Positions 1-13,500 of a stretch of 64,000 nucleotides of DNA are shown here, one piece after another (position 1 is the stretch's first letter; each line of letters starts with the position of its first letter). The DNA comes from Halichondria panicea (Eukaryota; Porifera; Demospongiae; Suberitida; Halichondriidae). Where the stretch lies: positions 5,259,250 to 5,323,249 of the forward strand of contig NC_087390.1 of NCBI RefSeq assembly GCF_963675165.1. Direction: 5' to 3'. The position numbers and the translations under genes are program-made. The notes under the pieces were generated by a model, which saw nothing but the letters and a program-made list of their open reading frames with translations, made no database searches and was not told where the DNA came from.

Positions 1-58
1 TTCATTGTCTTTTACCAGCTAAAATCACTGTACAAAATTGATCTATGCATGTACTTAC

Positions 59-3000
59 ACAAACTCTCAGGCACTGAGTTCCATCTTGTGTGCAGTTGAA
101 GTGTCCTCCACAATCAAGAACACAACTATGCGACTGCCAACAGATAATTATATCCAATACTTATTAATGATTGATCACTGTGTATACATAATCTCAACAT
201 ATGAAAACATTGGACATAATGGTTGCCAGAAAGTTAGTGATTCAGTAGCATTTGGCAGGAAGCAAATATTTATTACTCTTCTATTGAAAGGTATGCATGC
301 AAATCGCTCTATGTGTACAACCAGCAGCAGCATTGTGTTCTCATTCCGGTAATTAGCAGTTGATAAAGCAAAAAATTCAACCCAAGAGTGCACAGAAATC
401 AGTAATGCCCTTCAATCCAACCACAGGACAATGGGTGCATAACTGTAACTTAATAGCTTACACATAGTGAAGAGCATTGTGAGCTAGTTGTCTCCGGCAA
501 CAGACTATAATATTCTGTGCACCCTTCTCTGCACCCTTGGATCTGATGACAGAAAACAGTAAAACTCAATTAACACCTATCTTATAGTGACTACCGGATC
601 ATTGGGTCCCTGAGGCCTAATTGTGTGGGACACACTAAAGAGTACAGTCATAATACAGAGGAGGTGTTTATAATCATGATGGTATAATACTACGAAAATT
701 GAATGAACTAAAACGATATAGTAGCAGTATTACAATTATAGTGAACCATGTTGTATATGCATGTAAGGTGGTTGCTCACCTTTTGATACACAGTGCAATC
801 TTGCTCGATTACATCATCAGGAATCGCAGGCCACAATGGGTATGTGTTGTCCAGCTATAATTATAGAGAATCAATAGTCCATTCACGCAGACCATAATGC
901 AATGTGCATGCATGTCAATGTACGGTCATTGGAAACAGGCAATTGAGATATCACAGTGCTATTATGGCTTCTATTATGATTACAAAGTTTGTGTACGCAC
1001 AGTAAATTCAATTAGGAATTGATATGCCCACAGGCAATACAAAAGAGGTGGATGTGCCTAGACTATGCAGATACAATACCTTGTTAGCAACCAACGACTC
1101 TATTACTTAAGACACAACCATAAATAGTATAGGTAGTCCCATGGAATTGTACTAGTAAGTTGTATAAATTATCAAAGGCGTATCGCTCTTGAACATTCTT
1201 AGAGAAAGTCAAAGTGTACATGCAGATTACATGAGTTCGTAAGTCATTAAGAGTTACATGGGAGCATAGTTACATTTTAACACATAATTAACGATCGAAA
1301 CTCTACACCTCACATATTCAAAATAATACCTCCATAGAGACTCACTGATTATTACCTGTGGGATCCAATTATTAAAGCCCCGCAAAAATTTTAGCTATTT
1401 ACAATTCATACTAGATTCCAATCAGATCCTGGTGGTTCTGTGTTTACAAACAAACCAGGGTGATGGATCAAACCACAAAAGTGAAGCCAGGTTATTACAT
1501 ACCCCAGAACACCTACCCTTAAAACATTCCCTAATAGTTCGTAAACACCCATGGATTGATGTAAACATGTATTGTCTATACACTGTACATATTATGTGTT
1601 CACAGCGACTGCCATTTGCCAACATGCAACTCTGATAAGGCAACTAAATGATATACTCTGCTCCTTAATTGAAATTAAAGTGTACACATCGGATATATGG
1701 AATCTACAACTGACAGTATTACCGTTCACATCTAAATACTAAACATCGAATAAAGGATAATAATGATAATACCATTCAACTATAGTCAATAAGTGGCCGT
1801 GCATATTAATTGGCTAGAGGATGAATTTTGACCTGCAAACAAAATGTACAACATGGGAAAAACAACGTGTGAATTACTAGTGAACATTTTTCACCTCTGC
1901 TAATTGAAGCACTCATCTTGAGACTACAATTGTCACTATGAGTGCCTTTCCTTTACACTAGCAGTGAAACTTGTCGTTAATAATAGCCACAAACAATGGC
2001 AATTATTATTATACAGAGGAAGCAAAATTACCGTGTGGGTATAGATCTTTATTATCTTCACTACAATATACAAAGCGGAGAAAATAACATTTACATCCTC
2101 TAGCCAATCAATAATATTTACAACCATAATATAGCTTTCAAGGATTCCGTTACACAATGATAATATTATACACGTACCTTTAGTGTGATGTTCAGCTCTC
2201 TCAAGACCTGTACACACAAGTAATTAGAGTTGTATCATGAGCATACACTTACTACATGCAGTACACACAATGCAACGTATTGTCTATCGCAGACAATTCA
2301 TTAGATGCATTTGGCTCAGACCGTCTATTACTGTGGAACATTGAATAGTATATCATTGCACAGATAAATTATACTGAAATGTGTGTATACCTATAGTTAA
2401 TAATTTGCACCTAATCCCATGCATATGGTATGCAAGGTAGAAACTGTTGGCCATTTATAATGATTGTAGTTGTACTCAAGCTTGAGCATTTTATCTAACA
2501 GCTACAAACGTACTGAGGAGACTGCATGATAAAAAAGTTATAGGCACTATCACAAGAATGGGTGCGAAGGGAGGCAATAGTTCTGGAAAGATTGGATAGT
2601 TGTTAATTAGTGATCAAACAACAAGGTGCAAACTATAGCTCTAGCGCTAAACCAATTTTCAGTTCCGAATGTGTCATTGCGCTAACATTGTTGCTAATCT
2701 GCACCGATCCCATAATAGCCTATATCCCATCACTGCAAAGACATGCTCAATTAGATCCACACTTAATTAGCAGTAGACAAAGCTGAATAATTATACAGAA
2801 CGGAATTGCACAGCTCACCCTTTCTGTACAAGCCAGATGACATCGTATTTCAGCGACAGCGACACTCCTTAGTGTAAATTGAGGTGGTGGGCTGTACCGA
2901 GGAGCAAAGCATTCAGTTGTCTTCGTCTCTCCAGATCCTTCCCCACTACCAGAGCCTGAACCACCACTACCACTGGCACTGCTCTCTGTATCAAACAACC

Positions 3001-3085
3001 CAGGATCTGTCAGATTCTTAGCTCCAGCACAGAGGCTTTGCATTATCAGTAGAGCTATAGCTAGCAGCTGTAACTTCATGTCCAT
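59..3085 (-). CDS. Receptor-tyrosine-kinase-like paralogue, N-terminal exons only (runs off left edge)
   Basis: Four coding exons, all joined in phase 0: 2819-3085, 780-854, 462-542, 59-133. The first encodes a signal peptide (MDMKLQLLAIALLIM...), a Ser/Gly-rich acidic stretch and a short Cys-containing region. The next three encode 25-27 residue modules that match exons 2-4 of the complete gene to the right: a WP-containing module, then two Cys-rich modules (CREGC... and SHSCVLDC...). Donors are GTGAGC, GTGAGC, GTAAGC and GTAAGT, and each acceptor ends in AG. The start at 3085 is chosen because it puts the hydrophobic segment at the N-terminus; an upstream in-frame ATG exists at 3160. No mucin array is present. 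The FN3 and kinase parts would lie left of position 1, so receptor kinase identity is inferred from paralogy. The start lies about 0.8 kb beyond the stop of the neighbouring gene on the same strand. Confidence 0.75.
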
Positions 3086-3876
3086 TTTTGTGCAGCACTC
3101 GCTTGTGCAAGCTTTATTATTAAGAAATGGCCCGAATAGCAGCTTGAGGCTTGAGCTCAATGAACTCGTAGCTGCACTTTTATGTCAGTGTGGGCAGGAT
3201 GCCAATACCCACCTATAATTATTAGAGTTAGCTGAAGGTTCACATAATTATGTACACACCTAGTGCCTATAATAAAACATGCAGTAGATCTATCTATAGC
3301 AATAGCTGAAAATTAAGGCTTCACATTAATAAGCAACTTTAATTATTCCTAGCTTTGGCTAAAACAGTTTCTTCAAACAAAATGTTTTTGTTGTATAGAT
3401 CTACTGCATGATTGTACATGAATACAGCACGTGTCCGTTGATACATTACAATGAATTTGGCACGTCTTTGGTACTGAATTTTTGATCATGGTACGACAAA
3501 ACAATAAGAATGGAGATCAAAGTCGATTGTAGCTAGGAATTTAATTTACCAACTAACACTTGGCAACAACCAACATAATTACAATGCTGTTGACAACATA
3601 AATTACCAATATCACCGATCAGCGCCTGCATGACAATTGAATGGAACATATTCAACTGCACACCCTTCACAACTAGACTGACCGACTGTCGTTCAATCAA
3701 TTATCTCATGGCACGTTGATTTATACAAATAAACAATCAAACTTACTAGGGCGTGCCACCAACATAACACACGCGTAAATTCATCTACTGTAACACTAAA
3801 AAAAAAATGTTGTGACTTATGATCGTTCTATTCTATATAAGAGACATGAATATAATAGTTTGTTTAAGAACAAGGT

Positions 3877-6800
3877 TCAACCCAAATCCTCTGTAACAGT
3901 AATTGCGGGTACTCTGTTGCCATTATTTTCATCGAGAGATAGCTCTCTTCCGAAGAGTGGATTCAGAACTTCAATTCCAATATTGCCGTTTCCAGTATGT
4001 CCAACATTCACATACGCAGCAACACCATTTGCCGTGCCGTTGGAACTCTCACCGGCACTACTAGGCCTGCGATGACGACTGTTGCCATGATTACGCGTCC
4101 TATGAGTAATAGAATCTCCGGCACCAATCGAAACTTCGCCATTTTCAGAAGGCCTCGATACGAGCATACTAGTTGGTCTAACTTGTGCTAAAATTTCTTG
4201 AGCTTTCTTAGAAGGATTATCCACATACAGATTCCCCCCAATACGCTTTCTCTTATCTCTTACAACATCTCTGGATAGTAACATACTTGCCGAGCGTTGG
4301 GCCACATTGGGGTTAATGCGACTGGGTGAGGGGTCAAAGGAGGTTGGAGAGATACTACGGGGAGATCTTGGACCGGGTGAAGTTTGCCCTGAGCTCCTAC
4401 CGTGGTCGGATCCGGGCAAAACTGAGTGTGAGGTGGAGGCCATTTGTATGTACGTGCTCTGTCGATTTCCATTAGCATTAGGGGAGAGACGAATTTGATT
4501 TGGTGAGGTTAGGGTCATTCCCTCTGGGGCATTTTCTGGTTGGTAACACGGCCTGTCACTGTTGACAGGGAGGAAGTAAATGTACTCGGCGTTTGAACGA
4601 AGCATGTGATCAAACTTCGATTTCAATTCTGAGAAGGTAGGTCTCATGCTCGAATCTCCGTTCCAGCAGGCCAACATTATCGCATAGCTATTGGAAGAGT
4701 GATACATGGAGTAATTAAAACCAATTTATCCAGAATAAGAAGGAAACAAAACGTATACACAGAAAAATCGAAGGCATTACAGCGATGCAGGTACACATAT
4801 ATCTGTAGCTGCTACTGAGCTTCATGTGGATTAATTGCTGCTCTATAGATATAATACACTCTGTATATTATAATTATATAGCTCATAAATGCACTACCCC
4901 CTTCCATACACATAACACTGTCATTTAGGGGCCTCAGAGAACTTTTAACGACGGCACACATTTTCTTGATTACTAACTTACATTTCGGGAGAGCAGTTGT
5001 CTGGCTTCTCCATACGGTAGCCATTTTTCAGCAGCAAAATGAGGTCCTCGTTACTGATGGTGGGGTACGGGAACCCGCCTGTAGCAGTAACAGATAATTG
5101 GAACCATACATGTACCCAAAGTATAATTACGATGTGATAGACCTTCTTTAAAAAGGGGAAGTCTTTAATGGCATTTAGTATGCTAGGTGTATCCATGGTA
5201 ACTGGGTGTCTCCAGTATAATTATGTGGCATACATAGATACATTATACATAGATACATTGTAATGTGTGGATTCTCTAGCCAAAGCTTGGTTTGAGAGAT
5301 CTTAGTTTTCCATTGTTTCTATGCCCCACCATGTTTCCATAGCACCAGACAAACAAATTAAGCCTGTCTCATTACAATCACATGCACGCCTAACTACACA
5401 GCTGCAGGTACAAACAAACTCACCCATAGTTCCTATTTCCCACAGAGAGACGCCATACGACCACACATCTGAGGCACTGGTGAACTGACGAGTAAGAATA
5501 GACTCAAGGGCCATCCACTTCAACGGAACTCGCCCCCTGCTCTGCTGTACGTAAATCTCGTCCACTTCACGAGACATTCCAAAGTCGGTGATTTTGAGCA
5601 CCTTGCCCTCATCTACTAGGATGTTTCGACACGCTAGATCTCTGTGGACAATATCCAAGCTAGACAGGTACTCCTGCATGTGTGTGCATACATGTATAAA
5701 ATAAATGAATTTTGGTTTGGTCCACGCATATGAATGATGGTGTATTTGTATTGGGGCTCAAATGCATGCAAAGATAAATGCACACATGATAGTCTAAGAG
5801 CTAGTTGAGAGCTGCACAAATTTGCTCGGAAATTGTGCTGTTCTAAATTCAAGTTATGAGCTCAGAGCCAAGTTCGATAATGAAATCGGGCGCCAATAAA
5901 TTTTATATAGAGTCAAGCTCATGGTGAAACACACTTACCATTCCAGAAGCAATCTGATAGGAGAACTTAACGAGATCCACAGTCACAATACTGCCTAGCC
6001 TTATGTATGGGTTGTCATGGTCACCAACATCTTGTCCTGCATTCTTTGGCCAGATATAGATACATATCCGATAAAAAAATTGTACCACAGCCAATTCCTT
6101 TTTTGTTCATTCAAGCACCTCTGATTGCAATTTAACATAATTAGCATTGTGATGTAATGTACAGTGTGTAGGCAGGAGCTTGTACTGTTGAATGCATGGG
6201 CTGCCACAATTTCTTATTCATTGCTAGGGTGTAATTCACAAGAGAACAATACTGTACTATACTTGGTGATAGCTTATTGAATTAACGAAGTATTTTCATA
6301 TGAGGTAACATATAATTATTATAAGATGTTCTGTTTGACTAATCTACGAGCAATAAAGATAATAATTATAGCTATACCATTCCACAGATTATATAGGCAA
6401 TCACTACATAGATACTCAATGTACAAACATGCACTCAACATCTTAAGCGTATAATTAATTTATAGTCTTAAAATTCACTGATAATATTTACCCTTCTCAT
6501 GTCGGTCCTGAGATAGGAAAGTAGGTCTCCATACTCGACAAACTCTAAGATGAGAGAGAGAGGCTCTTGTAGAGTCACACACCCGACCATACCAATCACG
6601 TTGGGATTCTGGCCCTCAGAAATGGTCTTCATCATCTCTATCTCCGAGAGGAAGTCTTGTCTTTCGCTGCCCTGGGCTGAATCTGCAGTATTGAGAGGTA
6701 TTATAATTATACACAGAATAATAATACTCACTATGTACCTGCTACATAAAATGTCTGTACATGCCTAAAATCATTTCAATGCATGCAGTCATTATAAACT

Positions 6801-7591
6801 TATAATTATCGTATATAGAGATTTGAGATTCTATGAAGTACATGCATGCATGGTTACTGCAGATCTTATTGTTTAGAGCTTCTTAGTACTATACTTGCCC
6901 AGTCTTACATTGTATCTGTAATTGCATAACCGTATTAATCGCATTAGGTTGAAACTGTTGGCCAACAATCAGTTAGAATGTGCACTGTGCAGTCACATCA
7001 ACAAACAGAACAGGTAAATTTGAATTTGTTTGGTGGGAGAATATGCTAGGTGTATACGGACTGCACCCGTATTTTGCCATACCAAGACAAATTAAACCTA
7101 CTTATCCAATAGTTGAGTGTGAACGGACACTACAAACTATTAAAGTGGTAGACATACATCAAAATTGTGTGGAAAACCTACAATTTAGACTGCATTTCTT
7201 GAGGAATAATTCGTTTATTCTAGACAAAATGTAACTCTGTTCACATGCTCAGCACACAATTGACGTGGTAGTTGTTTAATATAGTTCTCCCAACTACAAT
7301 GTTGGATCCATAACTATTGTACGTACCTTTGAGCAACTTGATAGCCACAGGTACTGCAATAGCATTCCTCAAAGAAGGCTGCACTCTGGTACACCTTATC
7401 GGCCCCTTGACCACACCCTTGTACACTTCTCCGAAAGCACCCTCCCCTAAGGAGTCCTCTATGATAATCTCCGATGCTGATATTTCCCACTCGTCAATTT
7501 CAGGGAATTGGGGGTCAGTGGGTGTTTGAGTGAGCAGGTGGCGATGAGGGTCTCGACTAAACATGAGATCCATCCCAGACGGGTCGTGGAG
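3877..7591 (-). other. Cytoplasmic tyrosine kinase domain and tail exons of the receptor gene
   Basis: Six exons encode a kinase that looks catalytically competent. The Gly-rich loop GEGAFGEVYKG starts near residue 1312 and the VAIK lysine is near 1348. The hinge region reads ILEFVEYGDLL. The catalytic loop HRDLACRN is at ~1460-1467, DFG at ~1480 and the ALE (APE equivalent) at ~1505. The activation loop holds one tyrosine (DEIYVQQ). LACW..DSSMRPTF marks the C-lobe end. HRDLA.RN with PLKWMA is the pattern of receptor rather than Src-type tyrosine kinases. The tail is rich in Ser, Pro, Asn and basic residues and could carry docking sites, but I recognise no domain in it. Confidence 0.9.
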
Positions 7592-10500
7592 CTGTGTGTG
7601 TGGTGTGTGTGTTTATACGTATGTATGTGTGTGCATGGAGTGATGTATTGACTAGGCGCGTGTGAATTACAATATTATAAAATTAAGCGAATGTAAGAAT
7701 GTATGCATGCGAACATTTAGTGCAACCTGCAGCATGTAGTAACGCATCATAGCAACAAGGAAAATTTCTTACATAAAAAGTGCCACCTTAAAAGTACTGA
7801 AGGGTTTACTGAAGACAAAACAGGTAACAACTATACAACTATATGACTGCCAGAGAGGAAATGATGTTGATTGTTGCTATACAAACAACGCCACAATTCT
7901 GTGATAAGAATCTACGCAGAAACACTTTGTTGGTTGTACCTAAACAAGGGAGTGGTTAACCAGCTTCCAATGATATTAACTAGAAGGTGTGACATGAGAA
8001 ATAATTATCTAGTGGAGTACATGCCAATGAAAACAAGACTACGTAATAATTAAATTATACAGGAACTATAATATGCAGTTGTTACAGGAAAAATACACAG
8101 CAGTGCGTGTTTAGGGTATACATATCAGCGTTAAAACTTCACGAAGACAATGCCACGTTTTTGGTTTTGAAACTTGCAGTAATCCAACCAGACTTTAGAC
8201 AGGCAATAATTTTATACACACATGCATCGGATGTGTGCATGTGAGAGTCGCTGTTAATAATAATATAACTCTGACATAATAACCCTGACATAATGTATTG
8301 CACTTGAGGGCTTGCAGAGACTATACATCTAGTCAGCAGAGCTGGGTGTGTACATGCATAAACTACCCCACATGAACACCTTGCAATATCATGAGATCTG
8401 TCGTCACACCAAAAATTAGCTGACTTAATTTCTCCTGAGACTTCAATTACCCAAAACAAGGAAGTTTATATAATCCAACTAACAAAGTTCAGAGGGGTTT
8501 GTGTAGATTCAAACGGATTATTAAATGTTATAGTGCACAAATTGAATTGGCATGACACAATATTTATTAAGTAACGCTTCCACCACAAATTTTATTCGAT
8601 GAGTATTGACGAGTGCATGTATGCATGAGTATGCCGGGTACTTACAATATTGAGCCTCCAGTTCCTTTTTCTCCTGCGCGCACAGTAGCAAAATAAGATG
8701 AATATGATGCAGGCACAAAGCACAACAATCACAGCAGCAAATACAGACACGCCAATCACGATCACAGCTGCAAGAAATTGACGGGTTTATTGTAGCACTG
8801 TTTGCAAACTGACCCTAAACCCACCCACGCATGCACCCATAATAATGGCACTGGAAACAGTGTACAGTGCATGGGAGTTCAGGTTCTCCTATAACGAAAA
8901 ACACACTATTTAAACTGGTATATATACATGCATGCATGCATGTATGAAGACACTGTGTGTACAGTCTTGTGTACATACATGCACGTACGTACTATCACAT
9001 AGATTACATTCCACTTACGATTGGTGGTGGGTTTTAAAGCTCCAGTAGAAGGCGTGTTTGGAGGGTCTGTTGTACTCTCCATGGTTGTAGGTGGGTCAGT
9101 GGGTGGGTCAGTAGTGGGTGGAGGGTCAGTGGGTAGAGGGTCTGTACAGGAGCCTGTATAATATCAGAGTATAGAATAAATGTATGGGTGCAATAGTACG
9201 TATCTACTCATGAATATACAGGTATACACAATGCATAATTTTTGCTGGAATTATACAAGTTCACAACTTTTTTCCACTCGCGTTGTATCACCTCTCAATG
9301 TGGGTGATTTTCTGTTAAGTGTTTTAATATACAGGCTCCTCCATGAGAAGCTGCTGGATGACTGACTTGAAAAGTCGTAATCACATAATTTATTGACTAG
9401 CCAAATTTTTGTTTTATATGTGGTGGCAAAAATTAATAACAAACTATGAAATTGAAAGAGCTCACTGTATAAGCTTCCACAAAGTCAGGTCATTTCTATA
9501 CTGAGAGTGATCGATTGCACTTCATGATTAATATCTCAATTACAATTGTAAGGGAGGACTATACGTATAGCTATAATTATGTGGGGGACCTGATTCTAAC
9601 AAATAAATAAACAATTAACGACAAAAGGCCTTGGAGATGGATAATCCAAACATCCTTCAAACGACCGATAGCCATTGCTGTCACCCCACCCTCCAACTTG
9701 TTAGTATTCAGATATTGAAAAGAAGCTATATACAAAAGTATAGTTTAATATTACTGTGCATGTGTTAATTAATAAAAGTCAAAAACGGTCATGGCTTATT
9801 CAGAGCGTGTGTGCAAGTTGCTAACTGCATTTCGTACAATCCCAACGACTAAACAGCTTCGATGCAACAGTGCTACTTCCTTGATGCACTTGTGTGAAGG
9901 CCTAACGCTAGCTCTGATAATTCTTTGATGTAGCCAAGGTACAAAGAAAAGGTGTGTTAACACTAACAAAGCAATAGACTCAACATTCATTGTGAAGAAC
10001 ATCAATTTCAATCTTGCAACTGCACACCTCCGAAACAACTATATTTGGAATACTATATTTGGAACAATAAGATATACTGAACACAGACTTGTGGGCGACA
10101 TTACAATCAATGTGTCTGCATTTTTGACAGAGCTTTGCTCTGCATGGCATTGCCCACTTAATAATATTGGTAGGACTGGCAATACTAAATTTAATTATGA
10201 CATGTACAATTAATTAAATGCTGTACGAACAGTTACAGGATTTGTATATAATTACTCGATATACTCTATCATGCAAATGAAGGTATTCAAACAACCCTGT
10301 AACTATGTTCACATAGGCAATAATTTTGACTTAAAGACCATATGAATTATAAGACAATTAATTGAACAACCCTTGTAGTTATTTGTTAAAAGAAGTTCAC
10401 TTATAAGCAATAATTGTGACCTATATAAACTTAAGGTGCAAAGACCATGTATGCATGTAAGCATTCGTACCTGGTACTCCAAGATAGATCAGAGAAGGCT

Positions 10501-13500
10501 CACTCCATTCCCCAAACACATAATCATTGCGAGGTCTGATCTGGAGAGCAATTAAGAGAGATCGAATGATTAATTGATCATGTGACTATGTTTAAATACG
10601 AGAACTAGTACTCAGTTTGTGCAAAAAAACACTCATCAAGAAATTGCAAGCACATTAATTAGTACAATAATATTTATGACTAGTCATTTTTGGGAGAATA
10701 AGAGGGCATGCATGCAGCCTCACCTGAATGGTCAGGCAGTAAGAATCACCATCTCTGAAAAAGTTGAACTCTTTCATTGCCGAAGTCATATCACCCTGGA
10801 AACATCGTATTGGCACATAGTTATGAACATTTATTCGTGCAGTAGTCTAAACATGTATTATGATGGTGGGTGGGTACAGGGCCTTATACGTATGTGTGCA
10901 TTACGTGAAATTGACACTAAACTATACTAAAGCAATCGGCAAAACCTAGGAAACCAGTTCAACTGCAGTTATACTGCAACACTCCGAGCACACACAGTAC
11001 TGAAAATTATAGTTATTGTATAATACAGATAATCAATTACTGCATAGGTTGAGGAAAAATCCTATTTGCACGGAAGGAGTTAGACCAAAATACTTACTGA
11101 GTAAGTACGTGTGATGAAAGATCATCCACACTGATATAATTATAGCTACTCACTTCAATATCATGCTCACAGAAAGACGCTCCACTGTTTGACACTGGTT
11201 CCTCGTTATCTAGGAGAGCTGTCTGACTCACACACGCCGTGTAAGTAGTCAGTACTCCATTGGGGAATAATGGCGGTGTCCAACTAAAGTTTAGCGATAT
11301 CTTATTAGTGCTGAGAAGATCATACGAGATAACTGTTACGTTCTGTGCTTGACTAGGGGGTGGGGAGGCAGTGTCCGTAGTACAGAAGAATTGACGGTTG
11401 GGGATAAAAGCAGAGAGGGTGTTAAAACGAACATTGGACTCGTTGAAATCGAAATACAGCTGCATTGGAGAGAATGTGCAATCTTAAAGATAGTATAATT
11501 TTATTCAGATTGATATACCAAAATATTGTAACTCACAGGTACACAGTCCAATTATACAGTTAAAGAGAAATAATTATCACTCTAGTAAGATAAAATTAAT
11601 GTTGGGTTATATACCCTCAATCTTGTCAGCCATAATTGTGTGACCACATGATTAAACGTAAGTGCACTCAATGATAGGAAAGGTATACGTGCTCTGTACC
11701 AAATTTCTGCATGCCAACACTGTATATCATTACACATACGTACTTTGAACCTGAAGACAAGACCAGAATCATTCCTAGGAGAGAAGAATGATCGCCCATT
11801 ATGAGGGAGGTAGTAATTAACGTCAGTGACATTAGGTCCCAGGTTCTGTGAGGGGGGATTAAGAGTATGGAATATAGGTGGTGTAACATGTCTGCACATA
11901 TACTACACGAAATCCGCTTTTATTCCTGAAAAACTGAAAATAGGTCAAATACTACATAGGGTACAAATCCCATGTAGCGCCCTTGAGGGAATATACAACT
12001 GCCCTCAGTAGTACAAATCCAATACACCCTTGATATCGATGGTATAACTATTACTTGTACGACTATAATTATGTACAATGTCATGTGCATGAATTATGGA
12101 CTCGATTAACTCACTGAGAGATCATAAACAGTGTTGGATAGTAAAGATTGAACGAAAATGTTGGAGTCTGCTGGTCTATATGTATCCACGGAGATGATGT
12201 ATTGAGTGATAGGGTTCTCAAAGGCTATGTAGAATGGTAGTGACCAAGTGAAGTTAAAGGAGAACTTGAACTCAGTCAAGTCCCAAATCTTGTTGCACTG
12301 TATGTCATCGATAAACTGCGGCATGCTGGGAACTGCATGTGTGTGTGTTGTGTGTGTAGGGGGAGGAGTGGGGGGAGGAAGGATTAGGGTTGGAGGGAGG
12401 CAGGCACAACTGTGAGCTTTTGTGCGATACAATTAGAAACGAGATATAATACTAGTGAAATCTGTTATAAGTGTAATCAAGAAATACTTACAAAACGCTG
12501 CATTGTGATTTTCAACTATGATTTCATTCTCATCCACACCGATAGCATGAACCTAAATATGGAGAAATAACTTGATCCATGAGTTGAACTATGCTATAAT
12601 TGAGCTCTCAAAATAGAACAAAATAAAATCCTGACAGTAGCGACCAATGGTAAGAATTTAGTAAAGACTGTACTCACAATAATGGTGTACACACATCCCA
12701 TTACCAACAGGTCCCCCGGCTCGTCGGCCATCACCCTCACAGAGGTGCTCTCCTGCACACAATAAAGGGGATAGCAGATAAAAAGACCCTCGAAACACAG
12801 AATTAAATACTTATCTAGACGAAGGACGTGATTCAGCTCACAAACAATTCCTAAGTAGAACATAATTATACGTAAACCCGGGGCACAAAACGACATTTTC
12901 AAATTCTATTGCACTCGATTGTGATTCGTGAAATGATGCTATAATTATAATTATTATAGCTGTCATGAATTATTCATTTGGCCAACACTTTTCATGCATT
13001 GGTTTCATAAGCTACTTTAATGCTAAATATAGCCCAAGTGATGTAGACAACAAATAGCAGAACTACTACGCACATTAAGAGCCAGTCTTCTGGTCCAAAC
13101 TCTTTCTCCACACTCGCTTCCCTGGTCGGGATTTTTGTACACATCCACCATATAGCCGTCCAAGTGGAGCTGACCTGACAGAAAAAAACCACGAATTGAA
13201 AAATAATGTGAAGGTTATTCGAACTTAGAACTTATAGGACCCATGCATGCATGCAAGAAATATCAAGATGTATATACTTCTAAAACTGAAACATTTGTAA
13301 AACACATATTTTTTTAGAATGTCAGCTGAGTACTATTACTCAGCATGCTCTTACTGGTTGGGTGTTGCCAAGAGATAGTCCATATCACATGACCAAAGTA
13401 GCCGACTCTTGTATCATCTTCCTCACTTACCACCCTGATGTTTGTGACTGGATTGGGCCTCCTCGTAGGGTCTGCAGGGGGAGTGTATACGAGACAGAGC

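Noticed and set aside
12992-13192. Frame ending in a strongly hydrophobic stretch (LLMCVVVLLFVVYITWAIF) that looks like a TM anchor and would end the gene here
   Set aside because: Extending the previous exon to a GTAAGA donor at 13355 shifts the phase and gives an FN3 continuation (SQLHLDGYMVDVYK...) ending at a GTGCGT donor. That joins all later exons in frame and connects to the true TM at 8646-8767.
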